A stretch of 64,000 nt of DNA, taken from the NCBI RefSeq assembly GCF_014648655.1, contig NZ_BMRN01000016.1, positions 94,168-158,167 on the forward strand, read 5' to 3'. Made by a program: the position numbers and the translations under genes. This document shows positions 62,423 through 64,000 of the stretch, in pieces. The stretch is from Streptomyces atratus (lineage in GTDB: Bacteria; Actinomycetota; Actinomycetes; Streptomycetales; Streptomycetaceae). Numbering within the stretch: position 1 is the first letter of the stretch; every line of letters starts with the position of its first letter. Under the pieces are notes generated by a model, which saw only the letters and a list, made by a program, of their open reading frames with translations, ran no database searches and was not told the DNA's origin.

Positions 62423-63592
62423 TCAGCGGACCCCGAGCAGGTGGTCCATCGCCAGCTGGTCCAGGGCCTCGAACGCCATGCCCCGTTCCGCCGCCGCGTT
62501 CACGTCGAACTCCTCGAACGCCGACCGGTCGGCCAGCAGCCCGGCCACACCGTCCTCGGCGGTGGGGCGGGCCAGCTCGTCGAGCCGGGACGCGCGCAGC
62601 GCCTCCTGCACGGCGGGGTCGGCGCGGAAGGCGGCGGCGCGCTCCTTGAGGATCAGGTAGTTGCGCATGCAGCCCTCGGCCGAGGCCCAGACACCGTCGT
62701 AGTCCTCGGTCCGCGGCGGCTTGAAGTCGAAGTGCCGCGGGCCCCGGTAACCGGCCGTCTCCAGCAGGTCGACGAGCCAGAACGCCTGGCGCAGGTCACC
62801 CGCGCCGAAGCGCAGGTCCTGGTCGTACTTGATGCCGGACTGACCGTTCAGGTCGATGTGGAAGAGCTTGCCCGCCCAGAGTGCCTGCGCGATGCCGTGG
62901 GGGAAGTTCAGCCCGGCCATCTGCTCGTGCCCGGTCTCCGGGTTGACGCCGACCAGCTCCGGGCGCTCCAGACGCTCGATGAAGGCGAGGGCGTGACCGA
63001 TGGTCGGCAGCAGGATGTCGCCGCGCGGCTCGTTCGGCTTGGGCTCGATGGCGAACTTCAGGTCGTACCCCTGCTCGGTGACGTAGTCGCCGAGCAGGTC
63101 GAAGGCTTCCTTCATACGGTCGAGGGCGACCCGGATGTCCTTGGCGGCGCCGGACTCGGAACCCTCGCGGCCACCCCAGGCCACATAGGTGGTGGCGCCG
63201 AGCTCGACGGCGAGGTCGATGTTGCGCAGCGTCTTGCGCAGGGCGTAGCGGCGCACGTCCCGGTCGTTGGCGGTGAACGCGCCGTCCTTGAACACCGGAT
63301 GGGTGAAAAGGTTCGTCGTCGCCATGGGAACGACGAGTCCGGCCGCGTCCAGCGCCTGCCGGAACCTCTTCACGATCCCTTCGCGCTCGGTGTCCGTCGA
63401 GCCGAACGGGATCAGGTCGTCGTCGTGGAAAGTCACACCGTACGCACCGAGCTCCGCGAGCCGCTGCACGGAGTCGACCGGGTCGATCGCTGTGCGGGTC
63501 GCATCGCCGAAGGGGTCGCGCCCCTGCCAGCCCACCGTCCACAGTCCGAAGGTGAACTTGTCGTCGGGCGTGGGCGTGAAGCGTTCCGTCAT
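62423..63592 (-). CDS. xylA: Xylose isomerase
   Basis: 389 aa from the ATG at 63592, the expected length (388 in most Streptomyces); the frame to 63625 has no ribosome site. It has the expected FTFGLWTVGWQGRDPFGDAT start, the active-site region GVTFHDDDLIPFG (catalytic His), TTYVAWGGREGSE, and FAIEPKPNEPRGDILLPT and HIDLNGQSGIKYDQDL metal ligands. The C-terminal GPRHFDFKPPRTEDYDGVW is typical. The enzyme converts D-xylose to D-xylulose (and D-glucose to D-fructose) with Mg2+ or Co2+. It is convergent with the ROK regulator. Confidence 0.95.
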   Translation of the reverse strand: MTERFTPTPDDKFTFGLWTVGWQGRDPFGDATRTAIDPVDSVQRLAELGAYGVTFHDDDLIPFGSTDTEREGIVKRFRQALDAAGLVVPMATTNLFTHPVFKDGAFTANDRDVRRYALRKTLRNIDLAVELGATTYVAWGGREGSESGAAKDIRVALDRMKEAFDLLGDYVTEQGYDLKFAIEPKPNEPRGDILLPTIGHALAFIERLERPELVGVNPETGHEQMAGLNFPHGIAQALWAGKLFHIDLNGQSGIKYDQDLRFGAGDLRQAFWLVDLLETAGYRGPRHFDFKPPRTEDYDGVWASAEGCMRNYLILKERAAAFRADPAVQEALRASRLDELARPTAEDGVAGLLADRSAFEEFDVNAAAERGMAFEALDQLAMDHLLGVR

Positions 63593-63662
63593 CGTCTGGC
63601 CGCCTTCAGTGCTGTCGGGTTCCATGACCGGTCGAGGTGGCCGAACCCTATTTGTTTACTGT

Positions 63663-63676
63663 CATGACTAATCATG
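63663..63676. promoter_or_regulatory. Inverted repeat upstream of xylA
   Basis: CATGA and TCATG are exact complements with a 4-base gap, 71 bases upstream of the xylA ATG, in a stretch of unusual AT content (TTTGTTTACTGTCATGACTA). It is a candidate operator or promoter element of xylA; the binding protein is not shown. Confidence 0.35.
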
Positions 63677-63747
63677 CACCGAGCACGTCCGGCACGTACA
63701 CCCTCCGCAACCGGAAATCCGGAGAGATCACTGAGCCTTTTCCAACC

Positions 63748-64000
63748 TCATGTTGAGGCGTGATGGAGGACGGGGACGGCATGGACGATTGCTGTGATGC
63801 GGTTGGTGCTGCAGCGGGGCTTCCGCAGGAGGCGCCAGCCCTTGAGTGTGGCAATGGCTCGCTCTCCGAGGCAGCGGATCTTGGTGTGTGCGCTGCTGTG
63901 CCGGCGTTGCCACCGCTTGAGGTGACGGCTGAGGAAGGGTACCCGGATGGTGCTGCCGGCGCCCTGGTACGCCTTGTCGGCCCAGCACTTGAGGCCGTCC
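63748..64000 (-). CDS. IS5-type transposase, 3' end only (runs off the window)
   Basis: The reverse frame reads DGLKCWADKAYQGAGSTIRV, then KIRCLGERAIATLKGWRLLR, and ends RITAIVHAVPVLHHAST with TGA at 63748. The block LVE-like (here LGERAIATLKGWRLL) is the catalytic-Glu helix of DDE IS5-family transposases. The start lies beyond the right edge, so it is unknown whether the gene is intact. The element may end near 63740. Confidence 0.7.
   Translation of the reverse strand, partial: DGLKCWADKAYQGAGSTIRVPFLSRHLKRWQRRHSSAHTKIRCLGERAIATLKGWRLLRKPRCSTNRITAIVHAVPVLHHAST

Noticed and set aside
1..64000. tRNA genes, rRNA genes and CRISPR arrays
   Set aside because: I scanned for TPsiC-arm-like and cloverleaf patterns and for evenly spaced repeats and saw none that held up; a tRNA search tool would be needed to exclude a missed gene.

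Overview
The window is high-GC actinobacterial chromosome, almost certainly Streptomyces. The evidence is third-position G/C bias, GTG starts, a Ras-like conservon operon, paired DUF397/XRE-DUF5753 genes, a DUF574 methyltransferase, and DUF6801, DUF6153, DUF3105 and DUF305 proteins. No rRNA, tRNA or CRISPR array was recognised. All calls come from reading the sequence; no database search was run.

Left part (1-17.4 kb). Three secreted proteins open the window. They are followed by a PucR-type regulator, an acyl-CoA dehydrogenase remnant, an ATP-grasp protein, an EmrB/QacA-type exporter with a C-terminal winged-helix-like domain, a YchJ-like SEC-C protein, a divergent GlxA regulator/cupin pair, a membrane protein, and a WhiJ-like set (DUF397, XRE-DUF5753 regulator, anti-sigma-type ATPase). 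A perfect 25-bp palindrome lies between the regulator and the ATPase.

Decayed stretch (16.9-19.3 kb). This is a gene graveyard holding a DUF5753 remnant, a frameshifted DUF1062 gene, and pieces of an SMI1/KNR4-like protein and a 2-hydroxyacid dehydrogenase.

Conflict-type operon (19.3-30.3 kb). Six genes overlap by one to four bases: WGR-DUF4132, MoxR AAA+ ATPase, DUF5682, VWA, SWIM zinc finger, and a small P-loop kinase. The first five match E. coli yehI-yehL-yehM-yehP-yehQ in content and order. The kinase is an apparent addition. This is the most system-like locus in the window.

Island (30.3-45.2 kb). Transposase remnants, an integrase tail, a cis-prenyltransferase, a large HTH/nSTAND/WD40 protein, a GT39-like membrane protein, a run of small genes that look like integrative-element cargo (one with ATA in the start position), a frameshifted SMI1/DUF6461 gene, and an MFS gene between two transposase fragments suggest repeated insertion and decay.

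Right part (45.2-64 kb). A GH4 glycosidase is followed by a complete conservon (cvnA-E) whose P450 lacks the ExxR motif, as in CYP157. Next is a short threonyl-tRNA synthetase gene preceded by a leader peptide with three consecutive Thr codons and a 13-bp terminator stem, which is a candidate attenuator. Then come a MarR/FUSC operon, VOC and PcaB-like enzymes, a GNAT, a DUF6153-DUF3105-DUF305 group, a convergent ROK regulator/xylA pair sharing a strong terminator, and the 3' end of an IS5-type transposase running off the window.
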